A stretch of DNA of 64,000 nucleotides from contig NZ_FOFR01000014.1 of the NCBI RefSeq assembly GCF_900110955.1, positions 1-64,000 of the forward strand, given 5' to 3'. The DNA comes from Lentzea xinjiangensis. Its GTDB lineage: Bacteria > Actinomycetota > Actinomycetes > Mycobacteriales > Pseudonocardiaceae. A program made the position numbers and the translations under genes. The notes beneath the pieces are model-generated. The model saw only the letters and a program-made list of their open reading frames with translations, ran no database searches and was not told the DNA's origin. This document shows positions 13,191-25,576 of this stretch, piece by piece. Within the stretch, counting starts at the first letter, position 1, and every line of letters starts with the position of its first letter.

Positions 13191-14078
13191 ATGACATCTG
13201 CGATATCCGTGTCGGGCCTGGTGAAGACCTTCGGCCCGACGCGTGCGCTGGACGACCTGAACCTGGACGTCCGGACCGGTGAGGTGCACGGCTTCCTCGG
13301 CCCGAACGGGGCGGGCAAGTCCACGGCGATCCGGGTCCTGCTCGGCCTGCTGCGCGCCGACTCCGGCACCGCGCGGCTGCTCGGCGGCGACCCGTGGAAG
13401 GACACCGCCGCCCTGCACCGCCGCCTCGCCTACGTCCCCGGCGACGTGAACCTCTGGCCCGGCCTGACCGGTGGCGAGGTCATCGACCTGCTCGGACGTC
13501 TCCGCGGCGGCCTGAACCCCCGGCGCCGCGCCGAGCTGCTGGAGCGCTTCGAGCTGGACCCGCGCAAGAAGGGCCGCACCTACTCGAAGGGCAACCGGCA
13601 GAAGGTCGCGCTGGTCGCCGCCCTGTCGAGCGACGTCGAGCTGCTGATCCTCGACGAGCCGACCTCCGGCCTCGACCCGTTGATGGAGGCCGTCTTCCAG
13701 GACTGCATCAACGACGAACGGGAGCGCGGCCGCACCGTGCTGCTCTCCAGCCACATCCTCGCCGAGGTCGAGGCGCTGTGCGACCGGGTGAGCATCATCC
13801 GCAGCGGCCACATCGTCGAGACCGGCACGCTCGCCGACCTGCGGCACCTGACCCGCACCTCGATCTCCGCGGAGCTCGCCGCCCCGCCCAACGGCCTGGC
13901 GCACCTCGACGGCGTCCACGACCTGGTCGCCGAGGGCAACCGGGTGAGGTTCGAGGTCGACTCGGACAAGCTCGACCTCGTCCTCGAACAGCTCGTGTCG
14001 ACCGGCGTGCGGACCCTCACCTCGCAGCCGCCGACGCTGGAGGAGCTGTTCCTGCGCCACTACGAGGACGCGAAATGA
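13191..14078 (+). CDS. ABC exporter ATP-binding protein
   Basis: The 295-residue nucleotide-binding subunit has Walker [10 protein letters not shown] (about 41-49), a degenerate signature [15 protein letters not shown], Walker [14 protein letters not shown] and an H-loop (SSHIL). The C-terminal extension (about 220-295) is like that of DrrA/CcmA-type drug and polyketide exporters. It powers the permease encoded next, with which it overlaps by ATGA. The 7-nt-distant -10 box indicates a leaderless start at 13191. Substrate unknown; a MarR-type regulator next door points to a toxic small molecule or osmolyte. Confidence 0.93.
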   Translation: MTSAISVSGLVKTFGPTRALDDLNLDVRTGEVHGFLGPNGAGKSTAIRVLLGLLRADSGTARLLGGDPWKDTAALHRRLAYVPGDVNLWPGLTGGEVIDLLGRLRGGLNPRRRAELLERFELDPRKKGRTYSKGNRQKVALVAALSSDVELLILDEPTSGLDPLMEAVFQDCINDERERGRTVLLSSHILAEVEALCDRVSIIRSGHIVETGTLADLRHLTRTSISAELAAPPNGLAHLDGVHDLVAEGNRVRFEVDSDKLDLVLEQLVSTGVRTLTSQPPTLEELFLRHYEDAK

Positions 14079-15658
14079 TCGGCACCTGGCAGCTGGTGCG
14101 GCTGGCGTTGCGGCGCGACCGGGTGCTGCTCCCGATCTGGGTGTTGTTCCTGGTCGGCGTGACCTATTCCACGACGACGGCCCTTGAGGAGCTGTACTCC
14201 TCGCAGGAGTCGCGGGCGATGCTGGGCATCACCGCGAACGCCAACTCCGCGTTCCTCGCGATGCTCGGACCTCTGCACGACTGGTCATCGCTCGGCGGCC
14301 TGGTCGTGTGGCGCTGGGGCGTGTTTTCGGGTCTCTTCATCGCGATCATGGCCATGCTGGTCGTCACCCGCCACACGCGCGCAGAAGAAGAGGCGGGCCG
14401 CACGGAGCTCATCGCCGCCACGGTCGTCGGACGGCACGCACCGCTGGCCGCCGCGGTGGTCGTCGCGGGCGGCACGAGCCTGCTGATCGGGCTGCTGCAA
14501 GCGTTCGCGCTGATCGGCAAGGACCTCGACGCGACGGGCGCCTTCGCGTTCGGCCTGTCCACGGCGAGCGTCGGGCTGGTGTTCACCGGCATCGGCGCGC
14601 TGACCGCCCAGCTGTCGGAGAACTCGCGCGTCTCGAACGCGATCGCGGGCGGCTTCCTCGGCGTCACCTACCTCTTCCGCGCGGCGGGCGACGCGGCGGG
14701 CGAGTCGGGCCCGCAGTGGCTGACCTGGCTCTCGCCGATCGGCTGGACCGAGCACGTGCGGGCGTTCGGCGACGACCGCTTCTGGGTGCTGCTGCTCCCG
14801 CTGACCGCGTTCGTCCTGCTCGTGGGCGTGTCGAGCTACGTCGTGACGCGCCGCGACGTCGGGCTCGGTCTGCTGCCCGCCCGGCTCGGCCCGGCGCACG
14901 GCACGATCGGAAGCCCGTTCGGCCTGGCCTGGCGGCTGCAGAAGGGCTCGCTGATCGGCTGGTCGACCGCGTTGTTCGGCGTGGGAGTGATCTACGGCAG
15001 CGTCGCTCAGGCGGTCGGGCAGATGGTGGAGGACAACCCGACGCTCGGGCAGGTCGTGCAGCAGATCGGCGGTGCCGACGCGATGGTGGACGCGTTCTTC
15101 GCGACCGTCACCCAGCTGCTCGGTCTGATCACGTCGATCTACCTGGTCCAGGCGGTGCTGCGGCTGCGGTCGGAGGAGACGTCGTTCCGGGCGGAACCGC
15201 TGCTCGCCACGCCGGTGTCGCGCTGGGGCTGGGTCGCGTCGCACGCGGTGTTCGCCCTGGTCGGCGGCGCGGTCGTGCTGGCAGCGGCCGGTCTCGGACT
15301 CGGGCTGGTCCACGGCGTGCAGGTCGACGACCTCGGCGGGGTGCTGCCGCGCATGGTCGGCACCGCGCTGGTGCAGCTCCCGGCTGCCTGGGTGGTCGCG
15401 GGCGTGGCGCTGGCGTTGTTCGGACTTCTCCCGCAGCTCACCGGCGTGAGCTGGGCCGTGGTGTCGGTGTCGCTGGTGCTCACGCTGCTCGGCCCCGCGC
15501 TGCGGCTGGACCAGTGGGTGATCAACCTGGCGCCGTTCACGCACGTCCCGAAGTACCCGGACATCACCTTCGGGCCGCTCGCGTGGCTCACCGGGATCGC
15601 GGTGGTGCTCCTGGCTGCGGGGTTCGCCGGCTTCCGGCGCCGCGACCTGACCACGTGA
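14075..15658 (+). CDS. ABC exporter permease (polyketide-antibiotic transporter type)
   Basis: It starts at the ATG overlapping the stop of the ATPase gene (ATGA), giving 527 residues and translational coupling. The protein has two similar six-helix halves (first half about 1-265, second half about 280-527; each begins with a cytoplasmic amphipathic stretch, [16 protein letters not shown] and [13 protein letters not shown]). This is the layout of permeases annotated as exporters of polyketide antibiotics. Longer in-frame upstream sequence belongs to another reading of the ATPase gene and was discarded. Its last 71 bp overlap the 3' end of the convergent MFS gene. Confidence 0.9.
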   Translation: MIGTWQLVRLALRRDRVLLPIWVLFLVGVTYSTTTALEELYSSQESRAMLGITANANSAFLAMLGPLHDWSSLGGLVVWRWGVFSGLFIAIMAMLVVTRHTRAEEEAGRTELIAATVVGRHAPLAAAVVVAGGTSLLIGLLQAFALIGKDLDATGAFAFGLSTASVGLVFTGIGALTAQLSENSRVSNAIAGGFLGVTYLFRAAGDAAGESGPQWLTWLSPIGWTEHVRAFGDDRFWVLLLPLTAFVLLVGVSSYVVTRRDVGLGLLPARLGPAHGTIGSPFGLAWRLQKGSLIGWSTALFGVGVIYGSVAQAVGQMVEDNPTLGQVVQQIGGADAMVDAFFATVTQLLGLITSIYLVQAVLRLRSEETSFRAEPLLATPVSRWGWVASHAVFALVGGAVVLAAAGLGLGLVHGVQVDDLGGVLPRMVGTALVQLPAAWVVAGVALALFGLLPQLTGVSWAVVSVSLVLTLLGPALRLDQWVINLAPFTHVPKYPDITFGPLAWLTGIAVVLLAAGFAGFRRRDLTT

Positions 15659-16748
15659 CGATCGCGGGCACGACGACCAGCAACACCGCGGGCACCAGGA
15701 AACCCGCGAGCGGATGTGCCTGGTAGAGCGGGACGAACGCCAACGGGGCCGCGGCGGCGCCCATGAAGCGCAGTGACTGCACGACACTGACGCTGCCGCC
15801 CCTGTTGGCGTTGTCGCTCTGCAACACCAACGCGTTGATGCTCACCAGCACACCCTGCGCCGCCGCACCGGTCAGCGCCCAGGCGATGACCACCGCCGCC
15901 GCGAACGGCGTCGTGCCGGCCGCCGCGATCAGGCCGCCACCGAGCGTCGCGCCGATGACGACGGTGGTCGTGGCACCGAACCGGTCGATGGCCTTGCCGA
16001 TGTGCCGCGCGGTCAGGAACCCGACGATGCCGAAGCCGGTGAGCAGCAGCCCGCGTTCACCGGCGCTGAGGCCGAACACGTCGTCCAGCCGGAACGCCAC
16101 CAGGAACGACAGCCCGCCCAGACAACCCCAGCCGATGAACGCGATGATCGCGGGCCGCAGCGTGCTCGGCACGAACGCACTGCGCAGGCTCGCGTCCCGG
16201 TCCGGCTCGGCGTCGGTCTGCGGCACGCCCAGCACCGCGAGCCCGGCCGCCACCACCGCGATCACCACGAACGCCAGCCGCCAGTCGACCTCCGCGGTGA
16301 GCCCGCCGACGAGCGGGGCCGAGGTCTGCCCGGCCGCCTGCATCGACCCGAAGAGCCCCAGCGCCCGCCCGAGCTTCTCCTTGGGGGTCGAGGCGGCGAT
16401 CACGGCCAGCAGCACCGGCGTGGTGAACGAGTTCGCCGCGCCCTGCAACGCCCGCGAGGCCAGCAGCACCTCGAACGTCCACGCGCACGCCGCCAGCACG
16501 GACGTGACCGCGTAGGCCACGTAGGCGATCCGCACCGTCCGTTGTGGACCCCAGCGCTGCGCGAGCGTGCCGGAGACGAGCATCAGCACCGCGAACGGCA
16601 CGAGGTAGTAGGTCAGCGTCGAGGCCGCCGCACCGGGGGACCGGCCGAAGCTGTCCCCGATCTCCGGCAGGATCGACGTGGTGACGGCGCCGCCGAACGG
16701 CCCGATCAAGGCGCCTGCGTACAACCCGGCGCGTGCCAACCGTCCCAC
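15588..16748 (-). CDS. MFS transporter
   Basis: A 12-helix major facilitator of 386 residues from the GTG at 16748. That start has GGAGG 5 nt upstream; the GTG at 16763 lacks a site. The loop motif LAQRWGPQRT between helices 2 and 3 matches the MFS signature (G-x3-D-R-x-G-R-R form, degenerate). The family resembles drug/sugar effluxers of the AraJ/YdhP kind; substrate unknown. The last residues, a basic non-membrane tail ([18 protein letters not shown]), are encoded opposite the end of the ABC permease gene. It lies 62 bp downstream of the anti-sigma-like gene on the same strand and may share its transcript. Confidence 0.88.
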   Translation of the reverse strand: MGRLARAGLYAGALIGPFGGAVTTSILPEIGDSFGRSPGAAASTLTYYLVPFAVLMLVSGTLAQRWGPQRTVRIAYVAYAVTSVLAACAWTFEVLLASRALQGAANSFTTPVLLAVIAASTPKEKLGRALGLFGSMQAAGQTSAPLVGGLTAEVDWRLAFVVIAVVAAGLAVLGVPQTDAEPDRDASLRSAFVPSTLRPAIIAFIGWGCLGGLSFLVAFRLDDVFGLSAGERGLLLTGFGIVGFLTARHIGKAIDRFGATTTVVIGATLGGGLIAAAGTTPFAAAVVIAWALTGAAAQGVLVSINALVLQSDNANRGGSVSVVQSLRFMGAAAAPLAFVPLYQAHPLAGFLVPAVLLVVVPAIVTWSGRGAGSRRTPQPGAPPRSR

Positions 16749-16800
16749 GGACACCTCCGCCACCCACCCTAATGCGGGTGAGCGGCGGATGGTTGCTGGA

Positions 16801-16815
16801 GCTAAGTTGTTTAGC
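16801..16815. promoter_or_regulatory. Inverted repeat before the MFS gene
   Basis: GCTAA-gttgt-TTAGC, a perfect 5-5-5 repeat, overlaps the stop codon of the anti-sigma-like gene and lies about 55 bp before the MFS start. It is a candidate operator or weak hairpin; nothing in the window identifies the binding protein. Confidence 0.35.
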
Positions 16816-17551
16816 GGAGATCACCGGGGTCGTGGGTGGTGCTACCGGTGGCGGTGTGCACGACGACCTTCATGCTGCCGTCGGCCAGGCCCCCTTCCGG
16901 ACCCGGCCACCAGGCCGTCCACCAGCCGGAACCGGTGCCCGCGGTGATCACTCGGCCGTCGCGCAGGTGGATCTCCACACGCGTCACGCCCGCGCCCATC
17001 CGACCGACGACGCGGGAGTACACCTCGTCGCCGTCACCGCTGGAGCTCCAGGTCTCGGTCTTGACCCTGGTGGCGTCGAGCGGTGCGACCGGCCCGTCGG
17101 TGAGGCCCTGGTAGTTGAACACGTCGTCCCCGACGACCATGCACTCGGCGAGGCCGGCGCCCTTCTTCATGATCAGGATGGTAGCGATGCCGCGGGTCTC
17201 GGCGAGCACGACATCCGCCGCCGCCGGCGCGCCCGCCTGCCAGGACTCGGCGCAGGCGTTCGCCTGGGGGAGCACCTGCTCGTTCCCCGGCTGGCCGGGG
17301 GTGGCGGTCCACCTCGCGAAGGCCTCGTCGGTGGCACCCGGCACCAGGCTGATCCCGGCGATCATGGCCGCCGCGAGCGCGGTGCCGGCGAGCCCGAGCG
17401 TCACGGGACGGCGCCAGACCGGACGGCGGACGGGGTCGTGGGTGCCGGCGATCAGGCGTTCGACGTGCGCGGTGGACCTGACCCACTCCACGTGGCTGGG
17501 CTCGCGGCCCTTGCTGGGGTCCAGGTCGCGCAGGTTCTCCATGGTGTTCAC
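16811..17551 (-). CDS. Membrane-anchored partner of the ECF sigma factor (anti-sigma-like)
   Basis: The GTG at 17551 overlaps the sigma-factor stop (GTGA) and has AGGAG 7 nt upstream, so it is preferred to the ATG at 17542. The 246-residue protein has a short cytoplasmic part (about 1-55), one membrane helix (about 58-80, VTLGLAGTALAAAMIAGISL) and an extracytoplasmic domain. That domain has two cysteines (ANACAESW and AECMVV) and ends in a beta-rich region. Position and topology fit the CU044_5270-type proteins paired with actinobacterial ECF factors. I see no zinc anti-sigma HxxxCxxC motif, so the anti-sigma role is inferred from context only. Confidence 0.75.
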   Translation of the reverse strand: MNTMENLRDLDPSKGREPSHVEWVRSTAHVERLIAGTHDPVRRPVWRRPVTLGLAGTALAAAMIAGISLVPGATDEAFARWTATPGQPGNEQVLPQANACAESWQAGAPAAADVVLAETRGIATILIMKKGAGLAECMVVGDDVFNYQGLTDGPVAPLDATRVKTETWSSSGDGDEVYSRVVGRMGAGVTRVEIHLRDGRVITAGTGSGWWTAWWPGPEGGLADGSMKVVVHTATGSTTHDPGDLR

Positions 17552-18069
17552 GCTCGTGCTCCTGTCGGCGCGGTGGTCTGGGCGGGGCTGAGGGTCTCGT
17601 CGAGTCGTTTCCTGGCCCGGTTGAGCCGCATCGCGAAGGTCGTGCGCCGGCAGCCCAGCACCGTGGCGGCCTGGTCGGCGGTCAACCCGTCGAACGCCAC
17701 CAGCGCCAGCACCTCGCGGTCCGCGGCGCTCAAGGTCCGCCAGGCGCGCACGAGGTCGATCCGTGCGGCGACCTCGGCCGACCCGTCCGGCACCAGGTGG
17801 TCCAGCGCCTCGGCGATCCGCACGTCGAGCGCCTGCCTGCGCAGCAGACCTCGGGTCTGGTTCGCCATCGCCTTGCGCGCGACGCCGAACAACCACGGCC
17901 TGGCGTCGTCCGGCACGTCGCGCAGCCGCCGCCACGCGGTCAGGTAGACGACCGAGACGACGTCCTCGGCCTCGGCGGGCGGTACCCGTCGCTCGACGAA
18001 CCGCAGCAGGTCCGGATAGGTCCTGCGGTGGAGGTCCCGAAACCTCTCTTCCAGGGCGTTGCCGCTCAT
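17548..18069 (-). CDS. ECF-type RNA polymerase sigma factor
   Basis: At 173 residues it has sigma region 2 (about 12-80; EAEDVVSVVYLTAWRRL and the -10-recognition helix with DARPWLFGVARKAMAN) and region 4 (about 110-165; LSAADREVLALVAFDGLTAD and RRTTFAMRLNRARKRL). No region 3 is present, as expected for group 4 sigma factors. It is the first gene of a unit with a membrane-anchored partner and perhaps the MFS transporter. It probably couples an envelope signal to transcription. I could not identify a matching autoregulated promoter with confidence. Confidence 0.93.
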   Translation of the reverse strand: MSGNALEERFRDLHRRTYPDLLRFVERRVPPAEAEDVVSVVYLTAWRRLRDVPDDARPWLFGVARKAMANQTRGLLRRQALDVRIAEALDHLVPDGSAEVAARIDLVRAWRTLSAADREVLALVAFDGLTADQAATVLGCRRTTFAMRLNRARKRLDETLSPAQTTAPTGARA

Positions 18070-18140
18070 CTCGTCCTCTCGTCGGTGGCCCTTGCACCTC
18101 CTACCTGTCCGGCCGGGACGGACCTGTCACACCCGGAACC

Positions 18141-18177
18141 GAAAAATCCCCGCGGGCCTCGGCCCACGGGGATTCGT
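18141..18177 (-). terminator. Terminator of the PAC2 gene
   Basis: Read on the minus strand, an AATCCCCG...CGGGGATT stem with an inner GGGCC/GGCCC helix is followed by TTTTTC just after the PAC2 stop. This is a rare classical intrinsic terminator with a U tract in this GC-rich DNA. Confidence 0.85.
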
Positions 18178-18186
18178 CTGGCAGCG

Positions 18187-19086
18187 TCAGCGCGGACCGG
18201 TCGACGGCCAGCCGGGCCCGCGCCCGCGCCGCCGCAGGTACCGCTCGAACTCCGCCGCGATGTCGTCGCCGGAGGCCTCGGTGATCTGGATGGCCGCGTC
18301 ACCGCGTTCCTCCAGCGCGCGCACGTAGTTGCGCACGTCCTCGTCCTCGTCGGCCATCTCGCTGACGGTGCGTTCCCACTCCTCGGCCTGTTCGGGCAGC
18401 GCGCCGAGCGGGACCTCGATGTCGAGGACCTCCTCCACCCGGTGCAGCAGCGCCAAGGTCGCCTTGGGGGAGGGCGGCTGCGAGACGTAGTGCGGCACGG
18501 CGGCCCAGAAGGAGATCGCCGGGATGCCCGCCTGCACGCACGCGTCCTGGAACACGCCGACGATGCCGGTCGGGCCCTCGTACTTCGAGTGCTCCAGACC
18601 GAACTTCGTGGCGGCGTCCGGGTCGTAGGCGGTGCCGGTGACCGGCACGGGCCGGGTGTGGGGCGTGTCCATCAGCAGAGCGCCCAGCGTCACGACGGTC
18701 GTCACCCCGAGGGCGTCGATGTGCCCGAGCAGCTCGGCGGCGAACTTGCGCCACCGCATGTTCGGCTCGATGCCGTGCACGAGGACCACGTCCACGGAGG
18801 AGCCGGGAGGCCTGCACACCGAGAGCCGCGTCGTCGGCCAGTCGACCCTGCGGGTGACACCGTCCACCATGCGCACCGTGGGCCGCGTCACCTGGAAGTC
18901 GTAGTAGTCGTCCGGGTCGATCTCGGCGAGAGGGGTGGCGTCCCAGGTGAGTTGCAGGTGCTCGATGGCGGTGCTCGCGGCGTCGCCGGCGTCGTTCCAC
19001 CCTTCGAACGCGCAGACCATGATCGGACTCGTGAGCGGTGTGCGCGGGTTCGAGGGGGCCGGGGCTTCCTGGGACGGATCGTTCAC
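18187..19086 (-). CDS. PAC2-family protein (proteasome assembly chaperone 2 fold)
   Basis: The 299-residue protein has the PAC2 domain (about 20-270) shared with eukaryotic/archaeal proteasome assembly chaperones: ICAFEGWNDAGDAAS-like start (here VCAFEGWNDAGDAAS), LVHGIEPNMRWR and TGIVGVFQDACVQAG. Its orthologue in M. tuberculosis is, from memory, Rv2125, also near the proteasome genes. No role in proteasome assembly has been shown in bacteria, so the function is open. The GTG at 19086 has the -10 box TAGTCT 6 nt upstream and no ribosome site, so it is likely leaderless. Divergent from metH. Confidence 0.9.
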   Translation of the reverse strand: MNDPSQEAPAPSNPRTPLTSPIMVCAFEGWNDAGDAASTAIEHLQLTWDATPLAEIDPDDYYDFQVTRPTVRMVDGVTRRVDWPTTRLSVCRPPGSSVDVVLVHGIEPNMRWRKFAAELLGHIDALGVTTVVTLGALLMDTPHTRPVPVTGTAYDPDAATKFGLEHSKYEGPTGIVGVFQDACVQAGIPAISFWAAVPHYVSQPPSPKATLALLHRVEEVLDIEVPLGALPEQAEEWERTVSEMADEDEDVRNYVRALEERGDAAIQITEASGDDIAAEFERYLRRRGRGPGWPSTGPR

Positions 19087-19092
19087 GGCGCA

Positions 19093-19128
19093 AGACTACG
19101 GCCTTCCTCAACCAAGTCATCGTAGGCT
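19093..19128. promoter_or_regulatory. Divergent -10 boxes of PAC2 and metH
   Basis: TAGTCT on the minus strand (19093-19098) lies 6 nt before the PAC2 GTG. TAGGCT on the plus strand (19123-19128) lies 6 nt before the metH ATG. The intergenic gap is only 48 bp, so the two promoters overlap and both mRNAs look leaderless. Confidence 0.5.
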
Positions 19129-19134
19129 TGGCCC

Positions 19135-22666
<3,532 letters not shown>

Positions 22667-22674
<8 letters not shown>

Positions 22675-23323
22675 CCTGCAAGCTGTCCTGTGGGACATGG
22701 ACGGGACGCTGCTGGACTCCGAGAAGCTGTGGGACATCCCGCTCTTCGAGTACGCCGAGAAGCTCGGCGGCGTCCTGTCGCAGGAGACACGCGAACGCAT
22801 GGTCGGCAGCAACGTGCCCACGACGATGCGCCTGCTGTTCGGCGACGTCGGCATCGAACCCACCGAGGCCGACATGGCCGACGGCGCCGCGTGGATCCTG
22901 CGCCGCACCGAGGAGGTCTTCCGGGCCGGCCTGCCGTGGCGTCCCGGAGCCCAGGAGGCCCTTAAGGCGGTGCGCGCGTCGGGCGTGCCGATGGCGTTGG
23001 TGACGTCCACCGAACGCGGGCTCACCGAGGTCGCCTTGGACACGATCGGGCGTGACCTGTTCGACGTGACGGTGTGCGGCGACGAGGTGGACGGCCTGAA
23101 CAAGCCGCTGCCCGAGCCGTACCTGAAGGCCGCTCGCCTGCTGGGCGTGGACGCGGCCCGGTGCGTGGCGGTCGAGGACTCGCCGACCGGTGTCGCGGCG
23201 GCGGTCGCGGCCGGGTGCACCGTGCTGGTCGTGCCGTGTGACGTGGAGGTGCCGCCGGGGGAGCGGCGGATCTTCCGCGACTCCCTCGCCGGCGTCGACC
23301 TCGACGTGCTGAAAGCGCTTTAA
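22667..23323 (+). CDS. HAD-family phosphatase (beta-phosphoglucomutase / GPP type)
   Basis: A 218-residue haloacid-dehalogenase hydrolase. Motif I is WDMDGTLLDS with both aspartates, motif II Thr is in MALVTSTERG, Lys is in GLNKPLPEPYLKAA, and motif IV is VAVEDSPTG. A small helical cap lies between motifs I and II. It overlaps the end of metH by 8 bp, so the two are translated from one mRNA; metH is often followed by such a gene in actinobacteria. Substrate unknown; a sugar phosphate or house-cleaning role is possible. Its TAA overlaps the convergent cbtA stop by 4 bp. Confidence 0.92.
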
Positions 23324-24075
23324 GCCGGGCTACCGGCCACGCGTCCGGCCCGGGCCCGGCGCGTGGCCGGGTCGACCAGCAGGCCGAACACCACGCCGAG
23401 ACCGACGTAGAGCGTGGCGAGCTGGGCCAGCGAGCTGAGGCGGAACTGCCACAGCACGGCCACCGGCACGTCCGCGGGGATCGTGTCCGGCGGCGCGGGG
23501 AACGCCATCAGCACCACCGCGACGGCCGCGACCACCGCGAGGAGCACTCCGGTGACCCGCACCGGCTGCGACTGCGCGCGCAGCCGATCGGCGAGCAGGC
23601 TCGCGCCCCACACGATCGCGAGGCCGGCCACCACCACTCCCAGGTAGAGCGCCGTCCGGTGGTCCACCGTCTCCGGGTCGCCCACGGCGGGCGGGTTGGC
23701 CGGGTACTTGAGCCACGGCAGCAGGGCCACGGCACCGAACACCGCGGCACCCAACGCGAAGCTGCGGCTGAACGGCGTGCGCTCGGTGAACCAGCGCTTC
23801 GACAGCGCGTAGGCCGTGGCGAACACCAGGCCCACCGCGAGACCGACGATCACCACGCCGAGCATGCCGCCCACGACCTGGACGCCGCGACTGACCACCT
23901 CTTCCTCGCCGTGCGAGTGCGCGTGGCCGTCACCGGCGGGTTCCCGTGCCTGTTCGACCGCCAGCGCGGCGCGGAGGGGGATCTCGGTGACCAGGAGCTG
24001 GACCAGCGCGGAGGCGGCACCCGCGATGCCGCCCGCCGCCAGCCCTCGCAGCGCGAGGGAGGAGTACGTCGTCAT
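23320..24075 (-). CDS. cbtA: Cobalt transporter subunit CbtA
   Basis: CbtA is a predicted cobalt importer subunit of the inner membrane. The 251-residue protein has about six membrane segments and a His/Glu-rich loop (GDGHAHSHGEEE, about 48-60) that fits metal capture. It follows cbtB by 21 bp and both are controlled by the cobalamin riboswitch upstream. This matches the known CbtAB families found under B12 riboswitches. Supplies Co2+ for cobalamin and so for MetH encoded alongside. Confidence 0.92.
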   Translation of the reverse strand: MTTYSSLALRGLAAGGIAGAASALVQLLVTEIPLRAALAVEQAREPAGDGHAHSHGEEEVVSRGVQVVGGMLGVVIVGLAVGLVFATAYALSKRWFTERTPFSRSFALGAAVFGAVALLPWLKYPANPPAVGDPETVDHRTALYLGVVVAGLAIVWGASLLADRLRAQSQPVRVTGVLLAVVAAVAVVLMAFPAPPDTIPADVPVAVLWQFRLSSLAQLATLYVGLGVVFGLLVDPATRRARAGRVAGSPA

Positions 24076-24096
24076 GTGCTCGACCGGGAGGCCGGA

Positions 24097-24285
24097 TCAG
24101 TGGCACGGGACGCCGAGCGCGTGCCGCCCGTCGTGGAAGAACTCGTGCAGCAGCTCCGAGCTCGCACCGAGCGCGAGGCCGTTCTCCTGCAGGACCAGGT
24201 AGGTGACGATCAGGCCGAGCAGTGACACGGCGAAGGCCCATTTGGGCACGCGGACGGCGGACAGGCTTGCTGCGGGGCTCGTCAT
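24097..24285 (-). CDS. cbtB: Cobalt transporter subunit CbtB
   Basis: The ATG at 24285 is chosen because GGAGGAG lies 6 nt before it; an ATG at 24300 overlaps that very site. The 62-residue protein has one membrane helix (WAFAVSLLGLIVTYLVLQEN) and a C-terminal metal motif with repeated His and a Cys (HEFFHDGRH, VPCH). It is the partner of CbtA, the first gene after the riboswitch. Confidence 0.92.
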   Translation of the reverse strand: MTSPAASLSAVRVPKWAFAVSLLGLIVTYLVLQENGLALGASSELLHEFFHDGRHALGVPCH

Positions 24286-24334
24286 GACGGGCTCCTCCAT
24301 ACCTCGTGGAAGGTCAACTCTCCTTGCGGCGCCG

Positions 24335-24491
24335 CAGCCGGTCTCCTGACTCCCGGATCACCGCTGCCCCCGCGTCTTCCCAGCCCCTCGCGGGACCAGT
24401 GACGTGCTCGGCGGGGATCGCTTCCCGGTCACAGTGGCGAGGACCGCGCCGGATTCACACCGGCTTCCCGTCACTGCGGCGGATGCACCGT
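24335..24491 (-). promoter_or_regulatory. Cobalamin riboswitch
   Basis: On the minus strand the aptamer shows the hallmark blocks in order: GGGAAGCCGGTGTGAATCC, then the B12 box GCCACTG in CTCGCCACTGTGACCGGG, and the closing GAGTCAGGAGACCGG. It ends about 50 nt before cbtB, leaving room to sequester the GGAGGAG site. Adenosyl- or methylcobalamin would therefore switch off the cobalt importer, most likely at translation, since I see no U-tract terminator. Confidence 0.93.
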
Positions 24492-24541
24492 AAGTTGGGC
24501 GGCGGCTCAGGCACAACCGGCCATAAGAGTTGTCGTGTTCC

Positions 24542-25192
24542 TCACTTCACGAGTGGACAGTCCCCGCACTTCCCACCAGCGGCGACGCGGTAGTAGAGAC
24601 AACAGCTCCTGCGCACGAACCCGACCTCGCCCGGGAAGCTGACGAATTCCCCCGCTCCCTCGAACGGAGGTGCGCTCATCAGCTGTTCGCCGCGTTCCCG
24701 TGCTTCTTCGGCGGTGAGCATCCGTGCGCGCACAACCATTTTCAGCGCGCCCGCGATGTTCGACATCGCGTTGCCCCACAACAACCCGCGTGCCACCGGC
24801 GTGACGGCCTGGATCGCCGCCACCACCGGTTCGAGCGCCTGCACGGCCGGCGGGCCCAGCCGCGGCTCGTCGATGCGGACGCTCAGGCCGTTCGCGGGGT
24901 CGTGGCGCCACCACAGGTTCTCCGGGCGCACGTCGATCGGCTTGTGCACGGCCGTGAGGGGGCTGAGCAGCCGGGCGGTGTAGCTGAGGAAGAACAGGCT
25001 CGCGGCGACGCGCGGTTCCTCCGCCCGGTACCGGACCGCGATGGCGTCGATCGTGGTCTTGAGGGCGGGGCCGGTCAGCAGCGCCGTCCCGGGCAGCCAC
25101 GTGTCGTCCGGACGGCCCACGTCGAGCGCGAAGAACGGGTTGATGCCGCGCACCCGGCGCAGCGAGTCGAGCACCTCGGCGAACTCGGACAT
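24542..25192 (-). CDS. FhuF-like iron-sulfur protein (ferric siderophore reductase family)
   Basis: The 216-residue protein ends in a cysteine motif (SCCLYYR...CGDCPL) that matches the C-terminal [2Fe-2S] binding site of FhuF-type ferric siderophore reductases. The preceding helical part contains AVHKPIDVRPENLWWRHDP and the conserved GLLWGNAMSNIAGAL. Likely a cytoplasmic reductase that frees iron from siderophores. I chose the ATG at 25192; a GTG at 25201 or ATG at 25231 is possible, and none has a clear ribosome site. It lies upstream of the B12 riboswitch but is a separate unit. No siderophore genes are near. Confidence 0.85.
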   Translation of the reverse strand: MSEFAEVLDSLRRVRGINPFFALDVGRPDDTWLPGTALLTGPALKTTIDAIAVRYRAEEPRVAASLFFLSYTARLLSPLTAVHKPIDVRPENLWWRHDPANGLSVRIDEPRLGPPAVQALEPVVAAIQAVTPVARGLLWGNAMSNIAGALKMVVRARMLTAEEARERGEQLMSAPPFEGAGEFVSFPGEVGFVRRSCCLYYRVAAGGKCGDCPLVK

Positions 25193-25299
25193 GAAGTTCA
25201 CGCTACTGGGTGTCCATGCAGGACAGATCACGTCCAGGGCGTGGGACTGACCCGACCGCGGTGTGGACGGCGGGCGGGGAGATGGGAGGATGTCGTGTC

Positions 25300-25563
25300 G
25301 TGAAGACCTTCGACTCCCTGTTCGCCGAGCTGACCGAACGAGCCGCCACCAAGCCGGAGGGATCCGGCACCGTCGCAGCGCTCGAGGCCGGCGTCCATGC
25401 GCAGGGCAAGAAGGTCCTGGAGGAGGCGGGCGAGGTCTGGATCGCCGCCGAGTACGAGTCCGACGAGAAGCTCGCCGAAGAGATCTCGCAGCTGCTGTAC
25501 CGCCTCCAGGTGCTCATGCTGGGCCGCGGCCTGACCCTCGAAGACGTTTACAAGTACCTCTGA
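25300..25563 (+). CDS. hisE: Phosphoribosyl-ATP pyrophosphatase
   Basis: Second step of histidine synthesis, hydrolysing PR-ATP to PR-AMP. The GTG start at 25300 gives 87 residues beginning [15 protein letters not shown], as in other actinobacterial HisE, with GGAGG at 25285-25289. The all-alpha NTP-pyrophosphohydrolase motif [21 protein letters not shown] carries the magnesium-binding acidic residues. hisG follows 13 bp downstream, as in mycobacteria. HisI is separate, as is usual in this phylum. Confidence 0.96.
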   Translation: MKTFDSLFAELTERAATKPEGSGTVAALEAGVHAQGKKVLEEAGEVWIAAEYESDEKLAEEISQLLYRLQVLMLGRGLTLEDVYKYL

Positions 25564-25576
25564 CGGAGACTTCCAC

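Noticed and set aside
24285..24300. Start of cbtB at 24300
   Set aside because: That ATG overlaps the GGAGGAG ribosome site of the better ATG at 24285.
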